DNA from: an uncultured Cardiobacterium sp.
GTDB lineage: Bacteria > Pseudomonadota > Gammaproteobacteria > Cardiobacteriales > Cardiobacteriaceae
NCBI RefSeq assembly: GCF_938028825.1
Contig: NZ_CALIZP010000022.1
Span: forward strand, 1 to 64,000
Direction of reading: 5' to 3'
Length of the DNA: 64,000 nucleotides
Both the position numbers and the translations under genes were made by a program. This document shows, piece by piece, positions 39,292 through 48,732 of this stretch. The stretch's first letter is position 1. Every line of letters begins with the position of its first letter. Below the pieces are notes generated by a model that did not search any database, had not been told where the DNA came from, and saw nothing but the letters and a program-made list of their open reading frames with translations.

Positions 39292-41673
39292 TTATGTATG
39301 TGCAAGGTTTGTGTTTGGTTTGGTTTTCTCGACAATGTTTTTGACCTCTTCGTCGCTACCGCAGAATACGTCGATCTCAAACACATAGTGGTAGAGCTTG
39401 CTGTATCCGTTCAGCGGATTATTCGGGGATTTCAGTATATGGAATTCATGCAGCTGTCCTCGCGGACCTTTGATATTTTTCTTGTTGCTGTGTATGGCTT
39501 TTTGTACCCGTTCGGCTGATGCTTTGTTTTCCGGTAGCCCAAGGGCTTCGTTGGCAAAGCGCATAAAAATCCGGGGCGAGACCACGGCGATTACGTCACG
39601 GCCTTTGTAGGTAACTTTTTGCACCATGCCGCTCGATTCGTTGATGACGAAACTCTTGTCGAGGATTTTTGCCCGGCACCAGGTAAAAAATCGTTCGTCC
39701 AGGTTGTTGTCCGGCGTAGCGCCTATGGCTTCTGCTGATGTGGTCACCGCTGTTTGGGGTGCAAGCGGTTTTTTCGCTGTTCTTTTCTGCTCGTTACGCG
39801 TCAGTCCCGTTTTGACGGCTACGTTTTTTTCGGATTTTGTGTCCTTTTCTGCCAACGTTGTTGTCGGAGCCTTGACCGGTTTTGCCGTCGGCACATCGTC
39901 AATGATGTCATCGTCATCTGTTGCCACCATCTCAGAGGCGTCCGGTGTTATTACACCTGCAGAAAATACTGCTGTGGCCTGTATGGTTGCCGCTTCCGGT
40001 AAGGGGGTATCGCCAGGGGTGTCACCTGTGGCTGTTTGGGGAATGGCGGCTGTCCGGATAGCTGGGGTTGTGCCGCTATCATTGGCACCCGTGTCGCTCT
40101 GCCTAGTCGTTTTTGCCACAGATACAGTTTTTTCTTCGCGATAGTCGCCTTCTGGTCTGACCAGAGGGTCATCATCGGCGGATGCAGGCATAACGCTGTT
40201 GTCATCAATGGTAACAGGCGGGATGCGCGTCTTTTCATCTGTTGCCGTCTGGTCGTGATGCACTTTGCCTGTTGCAGCACTCTTCGCGGTATTCCCCCCT
40301 GTTTCAGGCAGAGGTACGTGTTCGTCATCCAGATAGTCTTCAAAGCTGTCATCTTCGGTAAGAGGCACAGGCGTAATCGCTCGTCCGTCGCCTGTTGCAG
40401 CGCTTTTGTCGTATTGCCCTCCTGTTACAGGTGGCGTAAATGCGGGTTCGCCTGTTACAGATTGTGTGACTTTTGTTGTCCCTATCCCGGGCTCGGCGTT
40501 TTTGCCTGCAACTTCGCTGACACTGCCACCAAACGGCTGTGGAAGAACGCGAAAGAGTTTGTCGCTTGCAAATTTCAGTACGCTGAAGGTCTGTGCCTTG
40601 TCCTGCCAGACGCGGCGAATGTAATGGATGCTCTGCCCCGTACCCGGGTTGGTTTCGGCAAAACCGTATTCTTGCAGGATGTCAAAGACGCGGTTGTTGT
40701 CGTGGGGAATATCGGTCTGTCCTTGTGCGGCCAAGGTTTCGCGCAGCGTATCGGCAAGCGTTTTGCTGACAATGTAGGTCGCACGCATGTCGGCCGAGGT
40801 ATAGACGTTGCCATTGCTTTTGTTGATGACAAAGTGGTTGTCGGCCAAAAGCTGCCGCAGTTGTGTCATCAGGCGTTCGCCAATGTTTTCGAGATACGCA
40901 CCCGGGAATTTACGCGTTGGGCTGTGAGCCAGACTTTGTCCAGTTGAGGCTCTGTCGGCAGCACGAATGATGTCGCCGATACTACCTGCATGGGTATCGT
41001 CATCATGCAGGTAGGCCATGAGCTCTTGCATGATGTGCAGTTGCGTCATCAGAAAATCCAGGCCGATGGCCGGAAAAATTCGCGCAGCGAACGCCAGCCC
41101 GATTTGGGTGTGCAGGGCATGGTATTTGGCAGACTGGAAGTGCAGGCGGTAGTAACCCTCTTGCGGCAGTTGCTGCGCGAAGGGATCGAAGGCGCGGCCT
41201 TTGTCGGTCTCGAAGCGGCAGAGGGTAAGGCGTTTGCCGATATCATGCAGGAGCACGCCGGCGAAGACGGCATAGGTCCACACCTGTCGCTGTTTTTCTT
41301 GTTCTTCTTGCGCTGCCATTTGCGGCAGCTTGTACTGGCGGCGCAGGCTGAGGGCGTATTCGAGGACTTCGAGGGTATGAATGAAGAGACCGCCGGGGAC
41401 AGCATGGTGATGCGCTTGCGAAGCCGGCATCAGTTGTACCACTTCGGCGAAGCGGTCGATCACGTCTTGATAGAGGATTTGATAGCGGACATCGTCAATT
41501 TGTACGATGCGTTTGATATTGCGCAGACGGTTTTGTTGCCCGGTCAAGGCAATCAGACCGGCGGCATCGAGTATCGGCAGGCGGTTAAAATCCAGTGCCC
41601 CGTAATCATCGGGGCCAATTTTTTTGGCAAAGAGTTGACTAAAGCGCTCACGCTGCCGGGCGAAGATTTTCAT
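39292..41673 (-). CDS. MOBH-type relaxase (TraI_2 family)
   Basis: A 793-residue relaxase expected to nick the origin of transfer and lead the DNA strand out. The N-terminal TraI_2 domain (about 10-360) contains SQAHHHAVPGGLFIHTLEVL and GVLLHDIGK, the histidine and HD metal ligands of MOBH enzymes. A long linker rich in Thr, Ala and Pro with repeated (V/E)TGG...KSAATG units spans about 400-640. The C-terminal TraI_2_C domain (about 655-780) begins DERFFTWCRAKI. It overlaps the upstream small gene by four bases. Confidence 0.9.
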   Translation of the reverse strand: MKIFARQRERFSQLFAKKIGPDDYGALDFNRLPILDAAGLIALTGQQNRLRNIKRIVQIDDVRYQILYQDVIDRFAEVVQLMPASQAHHHAVPGGLFIHTLEVLEYALSLRRQYKLPQMAAQEEQEKQRQVWTYAVFAGVLLHDIGKRLTLCRFETDKGRAFDPFAQQLPQEGYYRLHFQSAKYHALHTQIGLAFAARIFPAIGLDFLMTQLHIMQELMAYLHDDDTHAGSIGDIIRAADRASTGQSLAHSPTRKFPGAYLENIGERLMTQLRQLLADNHFVINKSNGNVYTSADMRATYIVSKTLADTLRETLAAQGQTDIPHDNNRVFDILQEYGFAETNPGTGQSIHYIRRVWQDKAQTFSVLKFASDKLFRVLPQPFGGSVSEVAGKNAEPGIGTTKVTQSVTGEPAFTPPVTGGQYDKSAATGDGRAITPVPLTEDDSFEDYLDDEHVPLPETGGNTAKSAATGKVHHDQTATDEKTRIPPVTIDDNSVMPASADDDPLVRPEGDYREEKTVSVAKTTRQSDTGANDSGTTPAIRTAAIPQTATGDTPGDTPLPEAATIQATAVFSAGVITPDASEMVATDDDDIIDDVPTAKPVKAPTTTLAEKDTKSEKNVAVKTGLTRNEQKRTAKKPLAPQTAVTTSAEAIGATPDNNLDERFFTWCRAKILDKSFVINESSGMVQKVTYKGRDVIAVVSPRIFMRFANEALGLPENKASAERVQKAIHSNKKNIKGPRGQLHEFHILKSPNNPLNGYSKLYHYVFEIDVFCGSDEEVKNIVEKTKPNTNLAHT

Positions 41674-42122
41674 GGTGCCGCTGCCTGTCGTCCATAAATA
41701 TCAACGCGACTATCGATCCAGTCCTGAATTAAATCCGTGGAAGGATAGGCCTCGGCGTTAGGTCGGCAGCGAATTTCGAGATGGCGGTTGCGGCTGAGAA
41801 AATCGGCCAATGATTCTTCCAGTGCGTCCCAGATGGCGACATTGCGCCTGCTGTCGTCTTTGGCTTTGGCGACGACGCGATAACGGAAGCATTCCAGCTC
41901 GGTGATGAAGCGGCGGATGGCTAGGTTCAATTTTCTTGGCGTCGCCTGCGGATAGATGATGTCCAGTTCACTGAGGAAGGGTTCGAGTTGTGCCTGCGGC
42001 AGGTGATCGCGCTCGACGGCAAGGTTGTCAAAGCCGCCATAGTGGTCAAGCAATGTGTGGATGACGGGGTCGAAGCGCTCGATGGCCTGTCGGTAGAGTG
42101 GTGCGAGGTCGTCGGTGGTCAT
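41670..42122 (-). CDS. hypothetical protein, relaxase-operon partner
   Basis: A 150-residue soluble, largely helical protein without recognised domain. It immediately precedes the relaxase with an ATGA overlap, so translation is coupled. It could be a relaxosome accessory factor, which is an inference from position only. The 272-base gap before it is shared with the divergent transfer operon. Confidence 0.65.
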   Translation of the reverse strand: MTTDDLAPLYRQAIERFDPVIHTLLDHYGGFDNLAVERDHLPQAQLEPFLSELDIIYPQATPRKLNLAIRRFITELECFRYRVVAKAKDDSRRNVAIWDALEESLADFLSRNRHLEIRCRPNAEAYPSTDLIQDWIDSRVDIYGRQAAAP

Positions 42123-42394
42123 CGCTGTTCCTTTAAGCCTTTAAGGCCGTTAAAAACCGTTAAGCCCTTGAACACCTTTCTGCCCCTGGGCTTTACCTTT
42201 TCCTTTGCCGTTACACACCCGCCCCATTGGGCGGGTGTTCCTTTACGGCTAGGAACCGTTCGCCATTCTAGGCCGCAGGCGCTTTAGGCCTTTACGAAAT
42301 TGGCGCTTTTTATCCCGCTAATTTTTACCAATTAAACGGACAGCCGACTTGCCACCCATAAAAATGATGCCAACTTCACATCCACGGAGAGGCA
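42123..42394. other. divergent control region, candidate oriT
   Basis: The gap between the relaxase and transfer operons holds direct repeats (CTTTAAG twice, then CCGTTAA twice, about 42131-42165). It also has a perfect 10-base-pair hairpin ACACCCGCCC-CATT-GGGCGGGTGT at 42215-42238 and an AT-rich stretch before pilL. Both operons must start here. An origin of transfer is plausible but unproven. Confidence 0.45.
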
Positions 42395-43444
42395 ATGTCA
42401 CCGGTTCGCAAGTTTCCCACCATTGTGCTGGCCGCCTGCATGGCGACTGCCGCTGCGCAAACCTTTTACGGCAACGGTTACACCATTATTGAAGGCATGG
42501 AAGCCGAGACCGGTGGTGATTTGCAGGCCTATGTCTTTAAAACCATTGATGCGGCTACCGTGGAAGACGGTCTGCGGCAATTGCTCAATGGCAGCGGCTG
42601 GGCACTGGCGCAACCTATCAACGCCGACCCCAACATCTGGCGGCTCTACCGTCAACCCTGGCCCGACAACAAACGCACCATCAATCCGATGCCGCTGGGC
42701 GAAGCACTCGCTTGGATCGCAGGGGATGGCTGGGCGCTGGTGGTTGACCCGGTCAACCGCCTGGTGTCCTTTGAAGTAGCTCCACGCTACGCCCGCATGC
42801 CCACCCCATCCGCTACGGATGGCGTGGGCATGACCAACTCCGTCCTTTATCCCGCATCCGGGCGGCAGACGGCTGCGCCGACTGCCGCGTCAAGCGGAAC
42901 CCACGGCGAAACCACGCCCTCGGGCGCGGCCTATCCGGTCAATTACGGCGGGGTGTATGTCGATGCATCCACGCTGTCCGTCTATCCGGGCAACGCACCG
43001 TCCTCTTCTTTTCATGACAGCCGTTATGACACCACCGCTGCCTATCGCGGCGACGCGCGTGCCTACCGCCAGGACGGCGCACAAGCGGCGCCCGCACAGC
43101 CGGTCAGGCGCAGCACGGCGACAGTCCCCCAAGCGTCCGCCGCTGCAACAGGCAAAACGGCTGCGAATACCCCTGCTACAGACAACAAGGGGAAAACATC
43201 GACCATGACCAAAACCGCCAACAGCAAGACCGGCAAGAGCCGTCAAGCGGACGCGCCGACCGGGACAAAGAAGACCGCCGTTCCGGCGGACACAGGCAAG
43301 ACAGTAGTTTCAGCAGGCACAGGCAAGACAGCAGTTTCAACAGGCACAGGCAAGACAGCAGTTTCAGCAGGCACAGGCAAAACAGCGCCTTCAACTGACA
43401 CAGGCCAATCTCCGGCGGTCAAAACCACGGAGGGGCGTCCATGA
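42395..43444 (+). CDS. PilL-like ICE protein (TIGR03748 family)
   Basis: A 349-residue exported protein that opens the transfer operon. The signal peptide ends about residue 21. The domain spanning about 25-130 (FKTIDAATVEDGLRQLLNGSGWAL; PLGEALAWIAGDGWALVVDP) matches the PilL N-terminal secretin-like module of PFGI-1 elements. The rest is Ser/Thr/Ala-rich and ends in TGKTAVSAG repeats. A GAGAGG site precedes the ATG. The stop overlaps the next start by four bases. Confidence 0.82.
   Translation: MSPVRKFPTIVLAACMATAAAQTFYGNGYTIIEGMEAETGGDLQAYVFKTIDAATVEDGLRQLLNGSGWALAQPINADPNIWRLYRQPWPDNKRTINPMPLGEALAWIAGDGWALVVDPVNRLVSFEVAPRYARMPTPSATDGVGMTNSVLYPASGRQTAAPTAASSGTHGETTPSGAAYPVNYGGVYVDASTLSVYPGNAPSSSFHDSRYDTTAAYRGDARAYRQDGAQAAPAQPVRRSTATVPQASAAATGKTAANTPATDNKGKTSTMTKTANSKTGKSRQADAPTGTKKTAVPADTGKTVVSAGTGKTAVSTGTGKTAVSAGTGKTAPSTDTGQSPAVKTTEGRP
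43292..43399 (+). repeat. 27-bp tandem repeat, four copies
   Basis: Units beginning ACAGGCAAGACAG are repeated head to tail at 43292, 43319, 43346 and 43373. They encode nine-residue TGKTxVSxG repeats at the C-terminus of the PilL-like protein. Copy number changes would keep frame. Confidence 0.9.
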
Positions 43445-43632
43445 GATTCCTCTGCTGTATCAGCGTGCTTTGTTTGCTTGCTGCCTGTTCATCCGCCCCG
43501 TCCGCCGATCCACGTCATGCCTGCACCTACCGCCAGCGTGACCTCACTGTCAGTTGGTATGAACGCAGTTATTGGTGCACGCCTGATGCCGCGCCATTAC
43601 CTGCCGTTGCCGGTGGCAAACACGGACATTAA
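43441..43632 (+). CDS. small lipoprotein of the transfer operon
   Basis: A 63-residue lipoprotein with lipobox LLAAC (C16) and a mature part containing two more cysteines, in HACTYRQRD and YWCTPDA, which may form a disulfide. It overlaps pilL by four bases, and the next gene starts three bases after its stop. Similar tiny lipoproteins occur in many conjugation operons; family not identified. Confidence 0.72.
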   Translation: MRFLCCISVLCLLAACSSAPSADPRHACTYRQRDLTVSWYERSYWCTPDAAPLPAVAGGKHGH

Positions 43633-43635
43633 GCC

Positions 43636-44298
43636 ATGTCGTCGTCACGCACCCTGTTATGGCTCACTCTTTTTGCAGTGACTCTCGCCGCCTGTAACGG
43701 TGAAAAAAAGAGCAGCAAAAAAAGCGATAGCGGCTATACCGATGACAGCGGCAGACAAACCGCCACGGATGACGAGTCGTATGGCAGCGTGGGGACGAAC
43801 CCGGCCATTAGCGTGAGCGGCAAAATGGCAGACCGACGCAGGCAGCTTGCACCGCGCATCAACAAAGTGGCACGTCAGGTCGGTGCAGACCCGTATTTTG
43901 TCCACGCCATTATCACCCAGGAATCCGCTTACAAGCCCAATGCCAAATCTCATGCCGGTGCCATGGGGCTGATGCAGCTGATGCCGGGCACCGCCCGTCG
44001 CTTCAGTGTCAGTAGTCCATATGACATTGAGCAGAACGTCAGAGGTGGCAGTACCTATCTCAAATGGCTACTGGGAGAGTTCGGTACACACCGGCTGGCT
44101 GCTGCCGGTTATAACGCCGGGGAAGGCAATGTGCGCAAATACGGGCGTGACGTCCCGCCTTTTGAGGAGACCAAGGCCTATGTGCCGATAGTCCTGAAAA
44201 ACCTCAATACGTACAAGCAAAATCCCCACCTCATTGGGCTGGGCGACAGCGAGAGTCCAACTGCCGGTTCGGGCTGTGATGCGCGGGAGTTGTGCTGA
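43636..44298 (+). CDS. lytic transglycosylase lipoprotein
   Basis: A 220-residue lipoprotein with lipobox TLAAC (C20) and a goose-lysozyme/SLT domain (about 70-190). The catalytic glutamate lies in AIITQESAYKPNAKS, followed by GAMGLMQLMPGTA and AAAGYNAGEGNVRKYG. It should open peptidoglycan for the transfer apparatus. Its stop shares a base with the start of a second transglycosylase gene. Confidence 0.88.
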   Translation: MSSSRTLLWLTLFAVTLAACNGEKKSSKKSDSGYTDDSGRQTATDDESYGSVGTNPAISVSGKMADRRRQLAPRINKVARQVGADPYFVHAIITQESAYKPNAKSHAGAMGLMQLMPGTARRFSVSSPYDIEQNVRGGSTYLKWLLGEFGTHRLAAAGYNAGEGNVRKYGRDVPPFEETKAYVPIVLKNLNTYKQNPHLIGLGDSESPTAGSGCDARELC

Positions 44299-45317
44299 TG
44301 CGTCGTCTCGTGCTGTCCCTCTCGCTGCTTGCTGCCCTGCCGGCTGCTGCCGCACCGACGGCGTTGACCCCGATGACGGCGCCACGCAGCCCTGCCACAG
44401 TGGCGGAAGATAACCTGCCTGACCTCTACCGCCAGGCAGCCGCCCGTCACGGTGTTGATACGACGACACTCTACCAGCATATGCTTGATCGCACCCGTTG
44501 GGTCAACACCCATGGGCAAACCGTTGCCTGGCCGTGGACGGTTGAGGTGCAAGGGCGTCGCTACCAGTTCAAGACCCGTATTGACTGTTTCAACTGGCTG
44601 CTCGGCAAGCGCGGCAAGGCGACGGGCATCACCTTCGGCCTGGACGGTCGACGGCTGGCGCTGCAAAGCCGCAGCACCCTGTGGGCGGAGCTTGATGTCG
44701 CCGCCATGGTCGAGCGCAGTGCAAAAGCACTACGGCCGCAGCCCCTGCCGCAGTCGCAGACATCTGGCAAACCTGACACAAGCAGCAGCCCTATCCCCCC
44801 CATCAACGAAAATCCCGCCTTGCAGGCCATGATCGCACGTGTCAGCCGGGAAACCGGTGTCGATGAACTGCTTTTGCATGCGGTCATCTATCAGGAATCG
44901 CGCTACCAGATCGGTGCCCGTTCGCCCAAAGGGGCCATGGGGCTGATGCAGCTGATGCCGGGTACGGCACGTGACCTCGGTCTTGCCCCGCACGAATACT
45001 ACGATCCCTACCGCAATCTTTGGGGAGGGGCGACCTATCTTAAACAGCAACTAAGCACCTTCCCCACGCTGGAAGCAGCACTGGCCGCATACAACGCGGG
45101 TCCCCAAGCGGTACGTCGCCACAAAGGGGTGCCGCCTTACCGCGAGACTCAACAATATGTAGCCGCCATCGGCGGTCACTATCGCCGCTTGCAGGCCGTG
45201 AGGCAGAAAGGAACATCACCGGTGACCGCCAAAGCCGGCGAACGTCGCGTCGCCTCGGCGCAAGACGTCGCACCGGCATTGCTCAATCCACCAAGACAAA
45301 AACGAGGACTGCGCTGA
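44298..45317 (+). CDS. ICE lytic transglycosylase, second copy
   Basis: A 339-residue secreted protein with signal peptide (about 1-20) and an N-terminal region with the WPWTVEVQGRRYQF motif seen in conjugation-linked transglycosylases. A C-terminal SLT domain follows (about 180-305) with catalytic glutamate in AVIYQESRYQIGARSP, GAMGLMQLMPGTA and LAAYNAGPQAV. The ATG at 44298 overlaps the previous stop; one two codons earlier is less likely. It is one base before traD. Confidence 0.87.
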   Translation: MRRLVLSLSLLAALPAAAAPTALTPMTAPRSPATVAEDNLPDLYRQAAARHGVDTTTLYQHMLDRTRWVNTHGQTVAWPWTVEVQGRRYQFKTRIDCFNWLLGKRGKATGITFGLDGRRLALQSRSTLWAELDVAAMVERSAKALRPQPLPQSQTSGKPDTSSSPIPPINENPALQAMIARVSRETGVDELLLHAVIYQESRYQIGARSPKGAMGLMQLMPGTARDLGLAPHEYYDPYRNLWGGATYLKQQLSTFPTLEAALAAYNAGPQAVRRHKGVPPYRETQQYVAAIGGHYRRLQAVRQKGTSPVTAKAGERRVASAQDVAPALLNPPRQKRGLR

Positions 45318-47593
45318 TGGAAGGTAAAGAAGTACTCCTGCGCGACGTTTACGAGTACGTCCCCGCCCAGGCCTATACCGCCGCAGCCGTGCTGTTGGGC
45401 ATTGCCTCGGAATACGCCTTTGCCGTGCCGACGGTCGCCTATACCCTCTCCGGACTGTTTTTGACCCGTGCCGCCGTACTCTATCGACGGGGGCGTCGCA
45501 TCAAGCGCTACCAGAAACAGCTGACCCGTCTGCCGCTCTACCGCATGCGCAGCAAGGATTTACCCGTCTCCAACAAGGTGCAGTTTCTCGGCATGGGCTT
45601 TGAATGGACCGCCGTCCATACCCAGCGCGCCTATGACATTAATCTGTCGCATAACCGCAAGTACACGCGGCTGCCCAAAGGCTACCGAAGAGTGCGCAAG
45701 CTCGAACTGGCTCTCGAAAAGGCGCACCACATGCGCTGGCTGACCCGTTTTACCTCGTCTACCTGCGCGGCCGAGCATCCGCTGTGGTTCTTGAACCCGT
45801 GGCCGCCGGCCCCGCCGCTGGAAGGTCAGCCGTGGTTGCATGGTGTCGGGCTCTACGAACCGGAAGAAAAACTCTTCCAGGATCTCGGCAACCGCGTCGG
45901 CCATACCCTGGTCATCGGCACCACCCGCGTGGGCAAGACCCGTCTGGCCGAGCTCATCATTACCCAAGACATCGCGCGCGGCGATGTGGTCATCGTCATC
46001 GATCCCAAGGGCGATGCTGACCTGATGCTGCGCTGTTATTCAGAAGCGGTGCGTGCCGGGCGCGAAGACAAATTTTTCATGTTCCATTTGGGCTATCCCG
46101 ATGTCTCGGCGCAGTACAACCCGATCGGCAGCTATATGCGTATCACCGAGGTCGCCTCGCGCATTGCCGGCCAAATGCCGGGCGAAGGGCAGAGTGCCGC
46201 CTTCAAGGAATTCGTGTGGGGCTATGTGAACCAGGTCGCCAAAGGCCTGGTCGGCATCGGCCAGACCCCGAGCTATCCGCTGATCAAACAGTACAGTCAG
46301 CAGCTGGAGCCGCTCTATAACGCATATATAGACCGCCTCCTCAGTGAACGTATCCCGAATTATCAAACCGAGTTGCAGCGCTACATCGAGCTGATGCGGC
46401 TGGAGCCGAAAGAACGGCGTGAACAGGGGCTGATGGATGATGTCTCGCAAATCAAGCGCGATCGCGATGCCGTCGCCCGTTATCTGCTCTACAAACACAA
46501 CCTCAGCAAGATGGTGTTCAGCGATGCCGAACTCGATACCGCCCAATCCTTGACCAAAGCCTTCATCACGGATCAACAGTATTTGTCAAAGCTGATTGCC
46601 TCGCTAGATCCCTTCCTCGAGAAAATGACCACCGGGGCGGTGGCGCAACTGATTTCTCCAACTTACCTCGATCCGGCCAAACCGACTTTTGACTGGGGCA
46701 GCATCCTGCAAAGTGGCGGTATCGTCTATGTCGGTCTGGATGCTTTGTCTGACCAGGAAGTGGCACGCACCGTCGGCGCCTCGATGCTGGCTGATCTCAC
46801 CTCGCAATATGGTCGTATTTATAAAGAAGGCCGCGATCATGGTCTGCCCGACGTCGGTGTGACCATCAAGCCCCGGCCCATCCGCATCCACATTGACGAA
46901 GCGAACGAGCCGGCGGACAAGACGCTGATTCCAAGTTTGAACAAGGCCGGTGGTGCCAATGTCTCGGTTACCGCCTACACCCAGACCATCTCCGACTTCG
47001 AAGCACGCCTCGGCAATCGTGCCTTTGCCAATCAGATGCTCGGCAACTTCAACACGGTCATCTTTTTCCGCGTCCAGGAAGAAGATACCGCCAAAACTTT
47101 CACCGGCAAGCAACGCAAGGTGACCGTACGCAACCTGCTGACCTTCTCCGGTTCATCAGACAGCTCCGACATTCATTCCGGGGTGGATTTTACGTCCAAC
47201 ACCTCAAGCCGGATGAGCGAGCGCGATGTCGAGGCCATCAGCACCACCGACCTGACCCAGTTGCCAAAGGGGCAGTTCTTCGGCATCTGGGACGGCAACC
47301 GTCTGTTCAAGGGGCGGGTGCCGCTGCTCGTCGCCGAGCGCGATGACCGTATTCCGGGCGATATCCGCAAGGTCGCGGCCGCTATGCGCGAGCAGTATCA
47401 ATCGAGTATCCCGGGCTGGTACAGCTATCAGGAGCGTTTTAATCCGGTACAGGTGCTGGACGAAGGCGCAGCCGGCAGTGCGGCCGCCTTCCAGTCGCAG
47501 CTGACGCAATGGGTCAACGACATTGATGACACCGGCGGTTTCGACGGCTTCGGCAGCGATGACGCCGCGCTCGATTTCATGGGGGATGACTGA
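45317..47593 (+). CDS. traD: type IV coupling protein TraD (TIGR03743, SXT/TOL subfamily)
   Basis: Inner-membrane ATPase linking the relaxosome to the secretion channel. The 758-residue protein has two membrane segments (about 20-55). Walker A is VIGTTRVGKTR near 210 and Walker B is VIVIDPKGDADL near 235. The TraG/TraD C-terminal ATPase motif around IRIHIDEANEPAD (near 525) is followed by SVTAYTQTISDFEARLG. It starts on the last base of the preceding stop, and the next gene starts on its own. Confidence 0.93.
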   Translation: MEGKEVLLRDVYEYVPAQAYTAAAVLLGIASEYAFAVPTVAYTLSGLFLTRAAVLYRRGRRIKRYQKQLTRLPLYRMRSKDLPVSNKVQFLGMGFEWTAVHTQRAYDINLSHNRKYTRLPKGYRRVRKLELALEKAHHMRWLTRFTSSTCAAEHPLWFLNPWPPAPPLEGQPWLHGVGLYEPEEKLFQDLGNRVGHTLVIGTTRVGKTRLAELIITQDIARGDVVIVIDPKGDADLMLRCYSEAVRAGREDKFFMFHLGYPDVSAQYNPIGSYMRITEVASRIAGQMPGEGQSAAFKEFVWGYVNQVAKGLVGIGQTPSYPLIKQYSQQLEPLYNAYIDRLLSERIPNYQTELQRYIELMRLEPKERREQGLMDDVSQIKRDRDAVARYLLYKHNLSKMVFSDAELDTAQSLTKAFITDQQYLSKLIASLDPFLEKMTTGAVAQLISPTYLDPAKPTFDWGSILQSGGIVYVGLDALSDQEVARTVGASMLADLTSQYGRIYKEGRDHGLPDVGVTIKPRPIRIHIDEANEPADKTLIPSLNKAGGANVSVTAYTQTISDFEARLGNRAFANQMLGNFNTVIFFRVQEEDTAKTFTGKQRKVTVRNLLTFSGSSDSSDIHSGVDFTSNTSSRMSERDVEAISTTDLTQLPKGQFFGIWDGNRLFKGRVPLLVAERDDRIPGDIRKVAAAMREQYQSSIPGWYSYQERFNPVQVLDEGAAGSAAAFQSQLTQWVNDIDDTGGFDGFGSDDAALDFMGDD

Positions 47594-48321
47594 TGGCTAG
47601 GCAGCAAACACGACGCCAACAGCAGTCTGTCGCCGACAAGCCGAAAAAACGCTCTCTGCTCGGCCTGATTTTCCTCCCCGTCGGTCTCGTCCTCGGCATC
47701 TTGAGCTACCTCTTTTTATCGGTCCTGGTCAGTACCGGCATCGAATGGGCCGGCATGCTGTTCGGTTGGTGGGATTACCGCCACAGTGAACTGGTGTTAC
47801 GGCAAGAGCTGCATTACCTCGGAGACAACTTCAGCTCGACCCTCTTCGGGACCTCGGCCGAAGAGGCGGCCCAACGGGTGACCCGCTACTTCCAGCAATG
47901 GCTGGTGCTGCCGCAAGACACCCCCCCCGGCATCGGGCAGAAGCTCATCTCGACCCGCGCCTGGGATCGTTTGCTGGCGCATTGGGCCTATTACCGCAAT
48001 GCCTTTGTCTTTGTATTGATGGTGACGGGTATCCGCAGCCTGATTGTGCTGTTGTCGAGCGCCCTGCTTGTCCTGGTGGGGATGCTCGCCGCCATTGACG
48101 GTCTGCATATGCGCGAGATCCGCAAGGTCACGGGCGGTGTCGAACACGCCGGACTCTACCACCATGCCAAAGCGCTGGTGCCTTACACCATTGGCCTCTC
48201 CCCCGTCATTTATCTCTCCTGGCCCAATCCGGTCAATCCCAATTACATCCTGCTGCCCGGGGTGGGGCTGTTCTACATCGCCATCCTCACCAGTTTCGCC
48301 ACCTTCAAAAAGATTGTTTAG
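47593..48321 (+). CDS. ICE membrane protein (TIGR03747 / DUF4400)
   Basis: A 242-residue protein with four predicted membrane segments (about 25-50, 135-160, 190-210, 218-236) and the RKVTGGVEHAGLYHHAKAL segment typical of this family found directly after traD in PFGI-1/SXT-type elements. It shares one base with the traD stop. Role unknown; probably accessory to the coupling protein. Confidence 0.85.
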   Translation: MARQQTRRQQQSVADKPKKRSLLGLIFLPVGLVLGILSYLFLSVLVSTGIEWAGMLFGWWDYRHSELVLRQELHYLGDNFSSTLFGTSAEEAAQRVTRYFQQWLVLPQDTPPGIGQKLISTRAWDRLLAHWAYYRNAFVFVLMVTGIRSLIVLLSSALLVLVGMLAAIDGLHMREIRKVTGGVEHAGLYHHAKALVPYTIGLSPVIYLSWPNPVNPNYILLPGVGLFYIAILTSFATFKKIV

Positions 48322-48330
48322 GAGCCCGTC

Positions 48331-48732
48331 ATGCCGTTATCAACCCCACCAACCCGCCGTCTCCTGCTCGCCGCGCTGTGTTTACCGCTGGTGGCCCGTG
48401 CCGACGAAGCCGACATGCCGCCGCCGGTCAAAAAAGCACCGAAAAAACGCCGGGCCGATCCGGCAACGCTGCCGACACGCAGCGAAGAGGCGGAAATCGA
48501 ATCTGTCCTGCGCGAGCTCGCTTATGTGCGCGAACGGGTACAAAGCCTGGAGCGCAAATATGCCTCTGCCACGCGCAAGGCAAAGATCCGTTTCAACTAC
48601 CCGGCGCTGGTCGCCCAGCTACGCACCACCGAAGCAGATATCGCTGACTTCCTCAATGCCCGTATCGACGTCATCACCACCAGGCCACCGACGCCGCGTC
48701 AAAACACCCTCTTCTACGTGAGGCCGAACTGA
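48331..48732 (+). CDS. RAQPRD-family ICE protein
   Basis: A 133-residue secreted protein. Signal peptide (about 1-24), then a Lys/Arg-rich stretch and a helical domain with ERVQSLERKYASATRKAKIRFNYPALVAQLRTTEADIADFL. This matches the RAQPRD family pattern (Ala-Arg-rich helix, FxYPxLxxxL, then GIxxYL-like). The stop overlaps the next start. Function unknown. Confidence 0.75.
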   Translation: MPLSTPPTRRLLLAALCLPLVARADEADMPPPVKKAPKKRRADPATLPTRSEEAEIESVLRELAYVRERVQSLERKYASATRKAKIRFNYPALVAQLRTTEADIADFLNARIDVITTRPPTPRQNTLFYVRPN

